The notes: generated by a model not told the origin, from the letters alone. A stretch of 48,102 nucleotides of DNA from Nostoc sp. CCCryo 231-06 (GCA_023522315.1 JAHCSU010000155.1:1-48102); one strand, 5' to 3'. Numbered from the stretch's first letter, positions 9,587-18,267 are shown. Numbers and translations: made by a program.

Positions 9587-9681
9587 CTGACTAAATTTTA
9601 GTTTGCGATCAAAAGCGATCGCTATTCCAATACTATGGCTTTTGAGATTGCAAATATTTCGACAGGATTAAAGTTAATAAT

Positions 9682-9700
9682 ACTCCCCATGAAGGGGAGT
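9682..9700. terminator. Hairpin between convergent genes
   Basis: ACTCCCC and GGGGAGT form a 7-bp GC-rich stem with a 5-nt loop between the TPR gene and the convergent FHA gene. There is no T-run on either side, so a terminator role is only suggested by position. Confidence 0.3.
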
Positions 9701-9845
9701 TACTACACAGTATTCAATTACCTAAAATGAACAAACATAGTTATTCATTGCTTATTTGATCCAGTGCATTTGTTTTTCCTCCAAAGGGATGCCGGAGGAT
9801 GGGCAGAAAATGCCTAGACTGATGTCACAATTGATAGAGAATCAG

Positions 9846-10715
9846 TTAAGCAAGTTGAAAGAGGAATGTCATTAAGTCTCCTTTACCCAAGCTGATGCGA
9901 TCGCCTGGTCGCAAGCGATGACGATTCCCTGGTAAAAGTGGCAAATTATTAATGTAAGTGCCATTAGAACTTCCCACATCCTCTACATAATGAGCATCTC
10001 CCTCGACGCGAATATCTGCATGAATCCGCGAGACAACTTCTGAATTGGGAAATCCTGAAACATCTATATCTGGGGGAATCCGGTCATTGGGTTTGCCGAT
10101 ATGAATCACAGAGAGATTTTGTGGCAATTCAATTAAGCGATCGCTTTGAACGTGGATTAACCGCGCTGTAACCTGCTGCAATTGCGTTCTGGCAACAGTT
10201 GCAGTTGGTGCTGGTGCGGCTGGCTCCTGTACTTCGACTTCAGGGGCTGGCGCTGGTTCCAACGGTGGTGGAGTAGGAATACTTTTTATAGATACTACTG
10301 GTTGAGATGCGACGGAGGTTGGCGCTGGTTCTGGAGGGCTGCTTTCTGCCACAGGTACCTCTGGCGCAGCTGCCACCTCTGTTGCTGGTAAAGATGATTC
10401 GGGGGGATGGGAGTTGGTATAACCACTTATTCCCAAAGCATCTGGTTGTAAAAGTTCTAACAGGGGATCGGGTGGAACTAACGGCGGTACTTCCACAGGA
10501 ACATCGGGAGTAACTGTTGTAGCTACTGCTGTATGAACGTGTGGAACTCCTGCGGAGTGAAGGTTATAGCCACACTGACCGCAGAATGCAGCATCTGCCT
10601 GCACAGTTGCCCCACAACTGGGACAGTTAGTAGTCGCGGGTAACGGTGTATAGCAAGCTTCACACTGGACAGCGCCATCAGGGTTGGGATGATTGCAATT
10701 AGGGCAGACGATCAT
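9846..10715 (-). CDS. Double zinc-ribbon and FHA-domain protein
   Basis: 289 residues. The N-terminus has two zinc-ribbon knuckle pairs (CPNCNHPN...CEACY and CPSCGA...CGQCGYN, ~4-51). A long Pro/Ala/Glu-rich linker (~60-185) follows, then a C-terminal FHA domain (~200-285): HIGKP, the phosphothreonine-binding VSRIHADI segment, GSSNGTYINN and LRPGDRISLG. FHA domains bind phospho-Thr peptides, so this is a likely reader of Ser/Thr-kinase signalling; three such kinases lie in this window, though none adjacent. Cytoplasmic, no membrane segment. Confidence 0.9.
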   Translation of the reverse strand: MIVCPNCNHPNPDGAVQCEACYTPLPATTNCPSCGATVQADAAFCGQCGYNLHSAGVPHVHTAVATTVTPDVPVEVPPLVPPDPLLELLQPDALGISGYTNSHPPESSLPATEVAAAPEVPVAESSPPEPAPTSVASQPVVSIKSIPTPPPLEPAPAPEVEVQEPAAPAPTATVARTQLQQVTARLIHVQSDRLIELPQNLSVIHIGKPNDRIPPDIDVSGFPNSEVVSRIHADIRVEGDAHYVEDVGSSNGTYINNLPLLPGNRHRLRPGDRISLGKGDLMTFLFQLA

Positions 10716-10823
10716 CGATATTTAGCCTTTGTTCAAGATCATCATAAATATAGGTAGGACTGGCAAGCAGAGGGCGGCCCTAGTTTTAGATTCTAGCAAT
10801 TACTGCTGATGGAACCATTAATT

Positions 10824-10985
10824 GGACACGGGGAAAGGGAGCAGGGGGCAGGGGACAGGGGAAGCAGGGGACAAGGTGACATCAGTAAGAACTTGCAACA
10901 AGTCTTTACCCTTGTCCCCAATTTTTCTTGTCCCCTTGTCTTCTTCCCAATGCACCATGCCCCATGCCCCATGCCCAATTCCCAA
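10824..10985. repeat. STRR-type tandem repeats in the pgl-FHA gap
   Basis: GGGGACA/GGGGCA-type units near 10826-10875, their complement (TTGTCCCC) near 10910-10940, and ATGCCCC heptamers near 10950-10975. The opposing G- and C-rich runs could pair. Short open frames here on both strands are repeat-encoded and were not called. Confidence 0.65.
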
Positions 10986-10987
10986 GG

Positions 10988-11710
10988 TTAATCTTGGAGT
11001 TCCAAACCTGCTGCCGCATCTAGCAGCCACCAAAGTTCTCCTTGGGGCCGAATTAAGCGGGATGGGTAAGTGAAGTCGTCGGCTACAGGTGCAAAGACTT
11101 GCGTCAGAGCTGGTCGTTTATTAGCACCAGCAACCAGAAAAATCACGCTGCTGGCAGCGTTGATGAAGGGGTATGTGAAACTTATCCTGGGGTTTCCGTC
11201 TTTGTTACCTACGGTAACTAGGCGATCGCGTACTTTGAGAGCCTCTGTATGGGGAAACAAAGATGCGGTATGTGCATCATCACCCATTCCTAGTAATACT
11301 ACATCCAACGAGGGAAACTCGACCCCAGAAGAATTGAAAAATTCTTTAAGCTGTTGTTCATACTTAGCAGCAGCCAGTTCTGGATTGGCTGACAAGGTTG
11401 GTACGGGGTGAATGTTAGCTGCTGGGATATCAACACGATCTAGCCACGCCCGACGCGTCATCAGTTCATTGCTATCGGGGTGATCTGGTGGTACGTAACG
11501 CTCATCCCCCCAGAATATATGAATTTTATCCCAAGGCAGTTTTTGATTAGCGATCGCTTCGTATAACGGTTTAGGTGTACTGCCGCCAGATAAGGCGATG
11601 CTAAACCGCCCTCGCTGCTCAATGGCAGTTTCTAACTTCGACAGAATTAATTCTAGCGCTCGTGCAACCAGCGCCGGCTGATCCGGTAGAACTTCAACGG
11701 TTTTGTTCAT
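10988..11710 (-). CDS. pgl: 6-phosphogluconolactonase
   Basis: 240 residues, the normal length. Motifs: LSGGSTPKPLYEAI (~40-53), IFWGDERYVPPDHPDSN (~69-85), the VLLGMGDDAHTASLFP loop with the catalytic region (~139-154), and late NKRPAL. It hydrolyses 6-phosphogluconolactone to 6-phosphogluconate in the oxidative pentose phosphate pathway, the main NADPH source in darkness and in heterocysts. Transcribed alone; followed by the repeat-filled gap. Confidence 0.95.
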   Translation of the reverse strand: MNKTVEVLPDQPALVARALELILSKLETAIEQRGRFSIALSGGSTPKPLYEAIANQKLPWDKIHIFWGDERYVPPDHPDSNELMTRRAWLDRVDIPAANIHPVPTLSANPELAAAKYEQQLKEFFNSSGVEFPSLDVVLLGMGDDAHTASLFPHTEALKVRDRLVTVGNKDGNPRISFTYPFINAASSVIFLVAGANKRPALTQVFAPVADDFTYPSRLIRPQGELWWLLDAAAGLELQD

Positions 11711-11979
11711 GGCTTCATCATCATATTGCTGGCTTCTGGCAATACAATACCGAACTTATTACAATCCTCCTTTTTAACTTTTGAAACATTTAACATCGTG
11801 GATTAGGTAGGCTGGAAAAACGTAGTCCTTATCACCTTCAAGGGGAAGTTGTCAGTAGTCGGTTGTACTAACTACTAATGACTCTCATGATTATTTTTAT
11901 TTACACCCAGTTACTTGATACTTTGTTGATTAACGCCACAAAGGATACATTTATTAATTCTTATTAAAAATTAATAAAA

Positions 11980-12723
11980 CTAATTAATCATAAACAGCGC
12001 TTCCCAGTCAGCGATCGCTTCGCGTTGGGCGATTAACAATTCCTGAATTCCTTTTTGGGCGACATCTAGCAGTTGATTCAGCTGAGTCCGGCTAAAGCTG
12101 CCTTCTTCGGCTGTTCCCTGGACTTCAATGATTCCTAAATGTTGATTCATCACCACGTTAAAATCTACTGTTGCAGCCACATCTTCGATATAATTCAGAT
12201 CCAAAAATGGCTCTCCCTCCAGTAATCCTACGGAAACTGCTGCTACCTGTCCACACAGAGGCGATCGCTCTAACACGCCCTCTTGCAACAATTTAGAAAT
12301 TGCATGAGCCAACGCCACAAACGAGCCTGTAATGGCTGTTGTCCGAGTTCCAGCGTCTGCTTGCAACACATCAGCATCCACAGTCAGCGTGCGTTCTCCC
12401 AGTGCCTCAAAATCCACTGCTGCGCGTAAACTGCGGCCAATTAGACGTTGAATTTCTTGCGTCCGTCCAGATAATTTCAATAATTCTCTTTCTTGCCGTT
12501 TTTGAGTAGCAGATGGTAGCATTCGGTACTCAGCAGTTAACCAGCCTTTACCAGTTCCTTCAAGAAACTTGGGAACTCCCTTATTAACGCTAACAGTACA
12601 AAGTACTTGAGTATCACCGCATCTTGCGAGAACAGAACCGGGGGCAAAGTGGGTAAAACTGGGGTGAAAGCTGATCGGACGTAGTTCGTAGGAAATCCGA
12701 CCGTCAGGACGCTGCCAAGCCAT
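11980..12723 (-). CDS. rph: Ribonuclease PH
   Basis: 247 residues, family length. Begins MAWQRPDGR, with [63 protein letters not shown], and the [23 protein letters not shown] phosphate-binding/catalytic segment, then [18 protein letters not shown]. It trims tRNA 3' ends phosphorolytically. The C-terminal [21 protein letters not shown] segment matches the family, so the protein is complete. Confidence 0.96.
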   Translation of the reverse strand: MAWQRPDGRISYELRPISFHPSFTHFAPGSVLARCGDTQVLCTVSVNKGVPKFLEGTGKGWLTAEYRMLPSATQKRQERELLKLSGRTQEIQRLIGRSLRAAVDFEALGERTLTVDADVLQADAGTRTTAITGSFVALAHAISKLLQEGVLERSPLCGQVAAVSVGLLEGEPFLDLNYIEDVAATVDFNVVMNQHLGIIEVQGTAEEGSFSRTQLNQLLDVAQKGIQELLIAQREAIADWEALFMIN

Positions 12724-12782
12724 TGGAGTTGCCTCAAGATTTTTATATGGAATACTGCCTTAAGATTACCTTAGTGTTATTG

Positions 12783-12818
12783 GGCATTGGGCATGGGGAA
12801 TGGGGAATGGGGAATGGT
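12783..12818. repeat. STRR-type heptamer repeat (GGGGAAT)
   Basis: TTGGGCA, TGGGGAA, TGGGGAA, TGGGGAA, TGG units in the gap between the adenylate-kinase-like gene and rph. Confidence 0.7.
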
Positions 12819-12847
12819 TATGAATTCTTGTCCCTCATCTCCCCCTG

Positions 12848-13471
12848 CTAAGGAACTGAAAGCAGAGTCAAAATATTTTGCTGCACCATATCTGGTGACT
12901 GTCCGCCGTTGATGGTCAATAAGCGACGACGACGGTCGTAATATTCTAGGATGGGAATGGTGCGATCGTAGAATAATTCTAGACGGCGTTGCACGATTTC
13001 TGGTTGGTCATCTGGTAGCGATCGCCCCAAGGATCGGCTAACCATGACAGCTTCCGACACTTGGAGATAAATTGCCCAATCTAGCTTTTGCTCTAAATTA
13101 TCCAATAAAAAATCTAATTCTTCAGCTTGGAAGGCGGTACGGGGATAGCCTTCCAACACCCAATCGCAGTTAATATCTGGTTGTCTGAGGCGAATTCGGA
13201 TCAATTCAACGATCATTTCGTCTGGAACTAACTCCCCTTTTTGCATATAGGGTCGGGCGTGGTAACCTAGTTCACTCAGGCTAGCGTAAACCGAAAGAGA
13301 AGTCCGGGGGTCAGTTTCCGACCATTGCAACTCCGGGAGCAGGCTATCGCCAGATATCGCTTCCCGTAAAATCTCACCAGTCGAAATCAAAGGAATATCA
13401 AAGTATCTGCAAAGCCTTTGTGCTTGAGTGCTTTTACCCGATCCTGAACCTCCCAGAATCACCAATCTCAC
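12848..13471 (-). CDS. Adenylate kinase-like nucleoside monophosphate kinase
   Basis: 207 residues. P-loop GGSGSGKSTQAQ (~7-18), ISTGEILREAI as NMP-binding segment, KGELVPDEMI, the EGYPRTAFQAEE motif (~110), short-lid region (VSRSLGRSLPDDQPEIVQRR) and the C-terminal YDRTIPILEYYDRR. It transfers phosphate between ATP and a nucleoside monophosphate, probably AMP. Unusual is an extra stretch (~42-68, SGDSLLPELQWSETDPRTS) between the NMP-binding helix and YMQKGELVPD, not found in the standard enzyme. Likely a second paralogue rather than the ribosomal-operon adk; substrate not certain. Confidence 0.85.
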   Translation of the reverse strand: MRLVILGGSGSGKSTQAQRLCRYFDIPLISTGEILREAISGDSLLPELQWSETDPRTSLSVYASLSELGYHARPYMQKGELVPDEMIVELIRIRLRQPDINCDWVLEGYPRTAFQAEELDFLLDNLEQKLDWAIYLQVSEAVMVSRSLGRSLPDDQPEIVQRRLELFYDRTIPILEYYDRRRRLLTINGGQSPDMVQQNILTLLSVP

Positions 13472-13815
13472 AACAATTTACTCCTCATCCTGTCAAATTC
13501 ACTACTTGCTAAGTCTGTTTTGCCCAAACAACCGATAAATCTAACATTTAGCGATTTTCAGACGTTATGCCTAGCTTTTTTAAATAATTGGAACTGTAAT
13601 TCTAATGTTTTCATTTTTGCAACTAATTACCGACAAAATACGTAAATCTAAATCAACAGAACTCTTGACTTCAGCACAAACCTAGTGTTTGACTAAGAAT
13701 GCAATTTGCCAAAGTCACCACAACTGTGAAAAACAGATAGATTATATAGGCAGATTTGTAATAAGTACCGCCAGCACAAACCTTTAATTTATTGTAATTT
13801 TTTGAACTTTACCCT
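13472..13815. other. Intergenic region, about 340 bp, divergent promoter area
   Basis: AT-rich sequence between the divergent adenylate-kinase-like and CobO-like genes. No open frame, repeat or strong hairpin noticed; it should hold both promoters. Confidence 0.4.
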
Positions 13816-14352
13816 ATGGTTGCCCAGCTAGAAACTCCAAGTATAAATTCACCCCTTACCTTACCATATCCAGTGGAAGGGCTAGTGCAAGTTTTCACTA
13901 GCTCCCATCGCAACTTTTTTACGAGCGTTATAGCGCAAGCACTGAGGATAGCTGGACAAGGAACCCCAGTATTAATAGTGCAGTTCCTTAAAGGAGGTAT
14001 TCGTCAAGGACAGGATCGACCTATACAACTAGGACAAAATTTAGATTGGATTCGCTGTGATTTGCCTCGTTGTATTGATACACCACATTTAGATGATACG
14101 GAAAATCAAGCCTTACAAAAGCTGTGGCAGTATACACAACAGGTAGTGTGTGAGAGTAAGTATTCTCTCGTTGTCTTAGATGAGTTAAGTTTAGCGATTA
14201 ACTTTGGTTTAATTCCTGAAACGGAAGTTTTAGCGTTTCTGGCAAAACGCCCTCCCCACGTCGATATCATTCTCACAGGGCCAGAGATGCCCAAATCTCT
14301 CCTCGATGTAGCAGATCAAATTACAGAAATCCGCCGGAGTTATCGACCCTAA
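13816..14352 (+). CDS. CobO/BtuR-like P-loop-fold protein lacking Walker A
   Basis: 178 residues with the layout of ATP:corrinoid adenosyltransferases (CobO/BtuR): an N-terminal strand, VLIVQFLKGG (~53-62), a central helical part, the Walker B-like strand YSLVVLDELSLAINFGLI (~116-133), LAKRPPHVDIILTGPEMP (~139-156) and a final ADQITEIRRSY. The N-terminal P-loop, GxGKGKTT in active enzymes, reads VFTSSHRNFFTS here with no Gly-Lys-Thr. It therefore probably does not bind ATP in the usual way and may have another role. The start was chosen at the ATG 13816, which follows an AT-rich leader. Confidence 0.75.
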   Translation: MVAQLETPSINSPLTLPYPVEGLVQVFTSSHRNFFTSVIAQALRIAGQGTPVLIVQFLKGGIRQGQDRPIQLGQNLDWIRCDLPRCIDTPHLDDTENQALQKLWQYTQQVVCESKYSLVVLDELSLAINFGLIPETEVLAFLAKRPPHVDIILTGPEMPKSLLDVADQITEIRRSYRP

Positions 14353-14440
14353 ACAATCCATCTCCAATTGATAAGTTTCTCAAAAGATGAGTTGCTACTG
14401 GTAGTATTTAAGTGGATGAGAATGGCGCTGATAAAGATTT

Positions 14441-14887
14441 TTATTTGTGCTGTTGTCTCCACTGTTTTAAAACACTCTCAAGTTGAGTCAAAGCATCTTT
14501 ATAGTCGTTAAACTCGATTTCAGAAAATATAGTAGGTATACCACGAGGGAATCTCGATATTACTTTACCTCTTTCGTAGAGTAAAATAATTGGAATAGCA
14601 TTTGTCTCTGCATATGCTAATTCCATCCCAACACCCAGAGAAGCATAACCAATGTAGGCAATAACTAGGTTAGATTTGCTAACTTGGCGTTTATCAGTAT
14701 CAAAAACTTGACGGGGGCTAATATTAGGATGATTAATAGGGTCAGTGTTTAGATGGGGAACATAACTCTGAAATCCTATTTCGTCGCAAAGTGAGCCGAT
14801 AGCTGTATAAAAAGCCTTGACTGTATCTAAGTTATCAATACCTGTCAACGCACCAGAAATATATACACATGTTTTTGTAGTATTCAT
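14441..14887 (-). CDS. DNPH1/Rcl-like nucleotide N-hydrolase (deoxyribosyltransferase fold)
   Basis: 148 residues resembling 2'-deoxynucleoside 5'-monophosphate N-hydrolase (DNPH1/Rcl) and nucleoside 2-deoxyribosyltransferases: VYISGALTG at the N-terminus (VYFCGSIRGG in DNPH1), an Asp in FDTDKRQVSKSNLVIAY, and YASLGVGMELAYA holding the catalytic Glu (PSLGVGYELG in DNPH1). DNPH1 cleaves deoxynucleoside monophosphates into base plus deoxyribose 5-phosphate and removes abnormal dNMPs. Last gene of the minus-strand deoxypyrimidine cassette, 78 bp after the Dcd-like gene. Exact substrate unknown; another member of the superfamily is possible. Confidence 0.6.
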   Translation of the reverse strand: MNTTKTCVYISGALTGIDNLDTVKAFYTAIGSLCDEIGFQSYVPHLNTDPINHPNISPRQVFDTDKRQVSKSNLVIAYIGYASLGVGMELAYAETNAIPIILLYERGKVISRFPRGIPTIFSEIEFNDYKDALTQLESVLKQWRQQHK

Positions 14888-14965
14888 TTTTTACTATTCA
14901 ATTAGCTATATTCTCCGAATTATAGTTTTATATTAAATACTTAAATTTAATAGTTAATCAAAAAT

Positions 14966-15655
14966 TTATTTTGATTTTAGCCTATCGTACACAACAGGGC
15001 TTATCAAAGCTATAAAAGCGGCTAGTGCAGATCCCAAATCGGGATTTTTTAAGGATACAAAAACTCCAAAAGATAAGACAATTGTAATAAAAGAAATTAT
15101 TAATATATTGCGGTTAACATTTTCTTTTTCTTTCTTCTTTTTTTCTTGCCTAGATATCTCTAGTAGCCTTTCCCATATATCATCCCTATCAGGAGGTCTT
15201 CCAAGAGGTACTTTTGATTGAGATTCCATTTTGTGAAAGCAAACTGTACAGAAAGAATCTCTAAAACGAAGTACTACAGAGGTATCTCGGTAGTTACTTA
15301 CTGAAATTAACAGTTTGCCTGTCCATCCTGGATCTATTGTGGTAGAAATATGAGACAAACCATAAAGAACAGCTTTTGAAACCATTGCATGTATGGTAGC
15401 GCCGACTTCTTTAGACAAACTGACTGATTCAAGGGTTTCAATAACTACCGTATCATTGGGTTCAATCTCAATATCTCTCTCTTTCTCTATATCAATTTCA
15501 CGCTTATTTTTCCAAGAGAATCCTTTTAGCCCTACTCTCAAATCATAACCAACAGGGGTCAGGTACTTTTCTTCAAAGGGATCTATATATATTCCCTCTG
15601 TTGGATTATTTTTTCTGTCTTCTATTTGTTGTTTAATATCTGTATCACTCAACAT
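14966..15655 (-). CDS. dCTP deaminase/dUTPase-fold protein with C-terminal membrane helices
   Basis: 229 residues. Residues 1-150 align by eye with dCTP deaminase: LSDTDIKQQI start, TPVGYDLRVGLKGF (~32-45), ETLESVSLSKEVGATIHAMVSK, and TTIDPGWTGKLLISVSNYRD (~110-129). Where Dcd has catalytic Glu in IVLEFYN, this protein has Ser (LLISVSN), and the active-site Arg of the RSSLAR segment is Val. A highly charged segment (QEKKKKEKE) leads to two hydrophobic helices (~183-200 and ~207-222). So this is a membrane-anchored nucleotide-binding-fold protein that probably does not deaminate. 27 bp after the dCMP deaminase gene, in the same operon. Confidence 0.75.
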   Translation of the reverse strand: MLSDTDIKQQIEDRKNNPTEGIYIDPFEEKYLTPVGYDLRVGLKGFSWKNKREIDIEKERDIEIEPNDTVVIETLESVSLSKEVGATIHAMVSKAVLYGLSHISTTIDPGWTGKLLISVSNYRDTSVVLRFRDSFCTVCFHKMESQSKVPLGRPPDRDDIWERLLEISRQEKKKKEKENVNRNILIISFITIVLSFGVFVSLKNPDLGSALAAFIALISPVVYDRLKSK

Positions 15656-15682
15656 ACTTAATAATTATGTTTTGATATGAAT

Positions 15683-16234
15683 TTATGGATTTTGTACAAT
15701 GTCAAAACTGACAACAGATGTAGAAGATAGCAAGAACGAGGCTGCTCTTTTTGCTGTGGTTTCAGAAAGCTTAACTTGCTTGAGGTTAACTAGACCTTCA
15801 TTCACAAAAGAATCTCTCACCAAGGCTTTCTCACCGCTATTGAAAGAAGTTTCATAAAACACTTCCTTAATCCCTGCGGAGATAATTAATTTCAAACAAG
15901 ATAGACAAGGTTCTAGGGTGACGTAAATACTTGCACCATCTGTAGAGGTACCATGTTTTGCAGCTTGTGCGATCGCATTTGCTTCCGCGTGTACAGCCCT
16001 TGATGGTAAAGTTTTACTAGCATCACAGCTACTCAATCCTGGATAACAGTAGCCCTGAGCGGTACAATGGGCCGAACCCGATGGTGAGCCATTGTAACCT
16101 GTTGCTACGACCTGCTTGTTTTTCACAATCACAGCACCCACGGGAAAAGCTAAACACGTTGAGCGAGTTGCTGCAAGTTTAGCCAACATTAAAAAGTATT
16201 CATCCCATGTTGGTCTTTGCTCATCACAAACCAT
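15683..16234 (-). CDS. Deoxycytidylate (dCMP) deaminase, ComEB-like
   Basis: 183 residues. Zinc-deaminase signature HAEANAI (~82-88) with the proton-shuttling Glu, and PCLSC (~109-113) as the other zinc ligands; PVGAVIVKNKQVVATGYNGSPSG is the typical dCMP deaminase N-terminal part, and the CTAQGYCYPGLSSCDASK insert may bind a second zinc as in the ComEB type. It converts dCMP to dUMP, the substrate of thymidylate synthase, encoded directly upstream: its ATG overlaps the upstream stop by one base (TAATG at 16232-16236), so the two are translationally coupled. Confidence 0.93.
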   Translation of the reverse strand: MVCDEQRPTWDEYFLMLAKLAATRSTCLAFPVGAVIVKNKQVVATGYNGSPSGSAHCTAQGYCYPGLSSCDASKTLPSRAVHAEANAIAQAAKHGTSTDGASIYVTLEPCLSCLKLIISAGIKEVFYETSFNSGEKALVRDSFVNEGLVNLKQVKLSETTAKRAASFLLSSTSVVSFDIVQNP

Positions 16235-17730
16235 TATTTACTATCCTGAATGTATTTAGTCCCTGTTTTCAAACACTCAGAGGCTCGCTGTAATTCCATT
16301 CCCAAATATCCAACATGATCTGCACGTATTGAAGGCGAAGCAGCACAAATTTCTCTAACTAATTTCAAGGCATCAAAACCTGAATAGCAACCTACAATCT
16401 CACCACTTCCGGGAGTTGTTTGTGTAACAACTATCTCGTTTTCTGCAATCTCAACTAAAAAATTTCCCGCAGGATCGTGGTAATTTATTTTTCTACAAAT
16501 GCGTAGATACTGTTGTTTAATCAGTTGTTCGGCGTTACTCCAAGTATCATCATATATATGAGCCGACTGACTGATGGTAATCAGTGGTCCTATTTTCAAG
16601 TCATACTTAGAACGTTGAACAATTTCATCTCTAATATGTTGTTGCAAAGCCCTCAAGCCCATTGCATTTGCAGGCCATGCAGCAAACATATCATTACTTC
16701 TAAGAGTTGCAGTTAGTGATAATTCATTATCAACCACTCTCAACCAAATATGATTAAGACAAGGGCTACCACCCTTTTCATGGTCTTTTACATCCCATAA
16801 ATTCATCACTGCACTAGCAGCATCAATTTCTCCTATTAATTTCTGAATCACCTGGTCAATTTGATCGCGCCCAAACCAAGAACGTAAACGTTGACCATAA
16901 GTATATTTCAACCCTTCCCGATAAGGTGCATCATCTAAAATCTGCGAAACGTATTCTTCAATAAAAGGGCGGTCAATAGGCAAATAATTCGGCTCAGGAA
17001 AATAAAAGTCAGCAGGCTCATCAGTAATAATTGCCATTAAATCAATTAATTCTTGCCATTGCCCATCATAGCCAGTTGGTCTAATTATTCCTGTTGTCTT
17101 AATCCGATGAATGATTTTTACCCAAGTTTCGGCTATAGTTTTACCTTCTATTCGATGTCCGTAGCGTGGGCCTGGTAAAATAGTTGGTTCAACGATAGAC
17201 ATGGGAAATTCTACAGGCGTTCCCCAAGGATAGAGTGGTTCCAATTCTGCATAAAATAAAACTTGCCTAACTGCCGACTCTATTGATTTGACTTCTTTGC
17301 ACTCTACAGAATGACGTAGTTTTTCTAGCGTATTGATATCAATTTCAATATCAATATAACCAGGAATCGCAGAGCGAATTACCCATGCTCTGCGCCCAGT
17401 ATCACTTAAATTTTCTTCAACACCATTACGGAAAAAATCTAGCAAGCACTCTCCAGCCCCAGCATTCTTGTCTTCTTTCGTAGCATTGAGAACAACTAAA
17501 TAGCGAACGTGGGGATTCAACAGCAAATTGCGAATTAGTAAGTTTATGCCCCTTGTGGGCGAGTATAGTTGCCCAATTACAGCATAATCTTCGGGTTGCA
17601 AGTGTTTAGCGATCGCCTGCTTCACTGTCCACCCTGTAATCACAGCTGTCTGCCCATGTCCATAAATAAGCTGATTGGGCTTGTGTAGTGCTTTGTATTC
17701 AAATTGGGTTGCCTTACCCGTTGCTGTCAT
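16234..17730 (-). CDS. Thymidylate synthase fused to MtrA-like and DUF4346 domains
   Basis: 498 residues in three parts. N-terminal ~1-150 resembles tetrahydromethanopterin S-methyltransferase subunit A (VITGWTVKQAI, SPTRGINLLIRNLLLNPHVRYLVVL). The middle (~190-410) is a divergent thymidylate synthase: YTYGQRLRSWFGRDQID, the nucleophile motif GGSPCLNHIWLRV (~322-334), LTATLRSNDMFAAWPANAMG (matching RSxD..xPxN) and SAHIYDDTW. The C-terminal ~80 residues match DUF4346 (DPAGNFLVEIAENEIVV, DHVGYLGMELQRASE), a domain known beside ThyA. It should methylate dUMP to dTMP, or possibly hydroxymethylate it. First gene of the cassette. Confidence 0.88.
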   Translation of the reverse strand: MTATGKATQFEYKALHKPNQLIYGHGQTAVITGWTVKQAIAKHLQPEDYAVIGQLYSPTRGINLLIRNLLLNPHVRYLVVLNATKEDKNAGAGECLLDFFRNGVEENLSDTGRRAWVIRSAIPGYIDIEIDINTLEKLRHSVECKEVKSIESAVRQVLFYAELEPLYPWGTPVEFPMSIVEPTILPGPRYGHRIEGKTIAETWVKIIHRIKTTGIIRPTGYDGQWQELIDLMAIITDEPADFYFPEPNYLPIDRPFIEEYVSQILDDAPYREGLKYTYGQRLRSWFGRDQIDQVIQKLIGEIDAASAVMNLWDVKDHEKGGSPCLNHIWLRVVDNELSLTATLRSNDMFAAWPANAMGLRALQQHIRDEIVQRSKYDLKIGPLITISQSAHIYDDTWSNAEQLIKQQYLRICRKINYHDPAGNFLVEIAENEIVVTQTTPGSGEIVGCYSGFDALKLVREICAASPSIRADHVGYLGMELQRASECLKTGTKYIQDSK

Positions 17731-17910
17731 GATTGGCTAAAAGTAAAAAATTAACGATCTTTGATTATATCACTAAATCTAAATTGGTAATATTTTCATA
17801 GAAGGTAGACTTTGAAAGTCTACCTAATAAATCAATGCAATGCGCTTGCTTTACAAATATTAATAAATTTGTTACAGTTATTTACATAAAGAGAAGACAG
17901 GGAAAAATCC

Positions 17911-18126
17911 ATGCGTACAAACACTAGTATAATTGACGACCAAGGCAAACTGAACAACTTTGCGATCGAGCCAAAGGTTTATATAGATGAGCAAGGCGAT
18001 CGCACTGGTTTCACTCCCTATGCAGAAATGCTCAACGGTCGTTTAGCAATGATTGGTTTTGTCTCTCTGATAGCATTAGAAGTATTCACAGGACACGGCA
18101 TCGTTGGTGTTTTGGCAAGTCTGTAA
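17911..18126 (+). CDS. High-light-inducible protein (Hlip, CAB/ELIP/HLIP family)
   Basis: 71 residues. The C-terminal half is one membrane helix with the chlorophyll-binding signature [15 protein letters not shown] (~45-59), followed by a Gly-rich end ([11 protein letters not shown]). Hlips bind chlorophyll and carotenoid in the thylakoid, protect newly made photosystem II subunits and are induced by strong light. The N-terminal ~40 residues are soluble. A strong palindromic hairpin follows the stop codon (18161-18188). Confidence 0.95.
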   Translation: MRTNTSIIDDQGKLNNFAIEPKVYIDEQGDRTGFTPYAEMLNGRLAMIGFVSLIALEVFTGHGIVGVLASL

Positions 18127-18160
18127 AAACTAATTTCCATAACTTAATTCTCAACAAATA

Positions 18161-18188
18161 TAAGAGACGGTAAATTTACCGTCTCTTA
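18161..18188. terminator. Palindromic terminator after the hli gene
   Basis: TAAGAGACGGTAAA (18161-18174) is followed directly by its complement (18175-18188), a perfect 28-nt palindrome containing a GAGACGG/CCGTCTC stem. Short T-rich tail (AATTTAT). Rho-independent termination of the hli transcript is likely. Confidence 0.65.
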
Positions 18189-18267
18189 ATTTATGGAAAA
18201 CTTAGTGCTAGAGTAAAAATATACTGATAGCAAAAGCCGCTATCAGCGTAAAAATATTGGGTGAACT

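Noticed and set aside
10182-10513. Two plus-strand frames antisense to the FHA gene
   Set aside because: Trp/Arg- and Leu-rich shadows of the Pro/Ala linker of the FHA protein.
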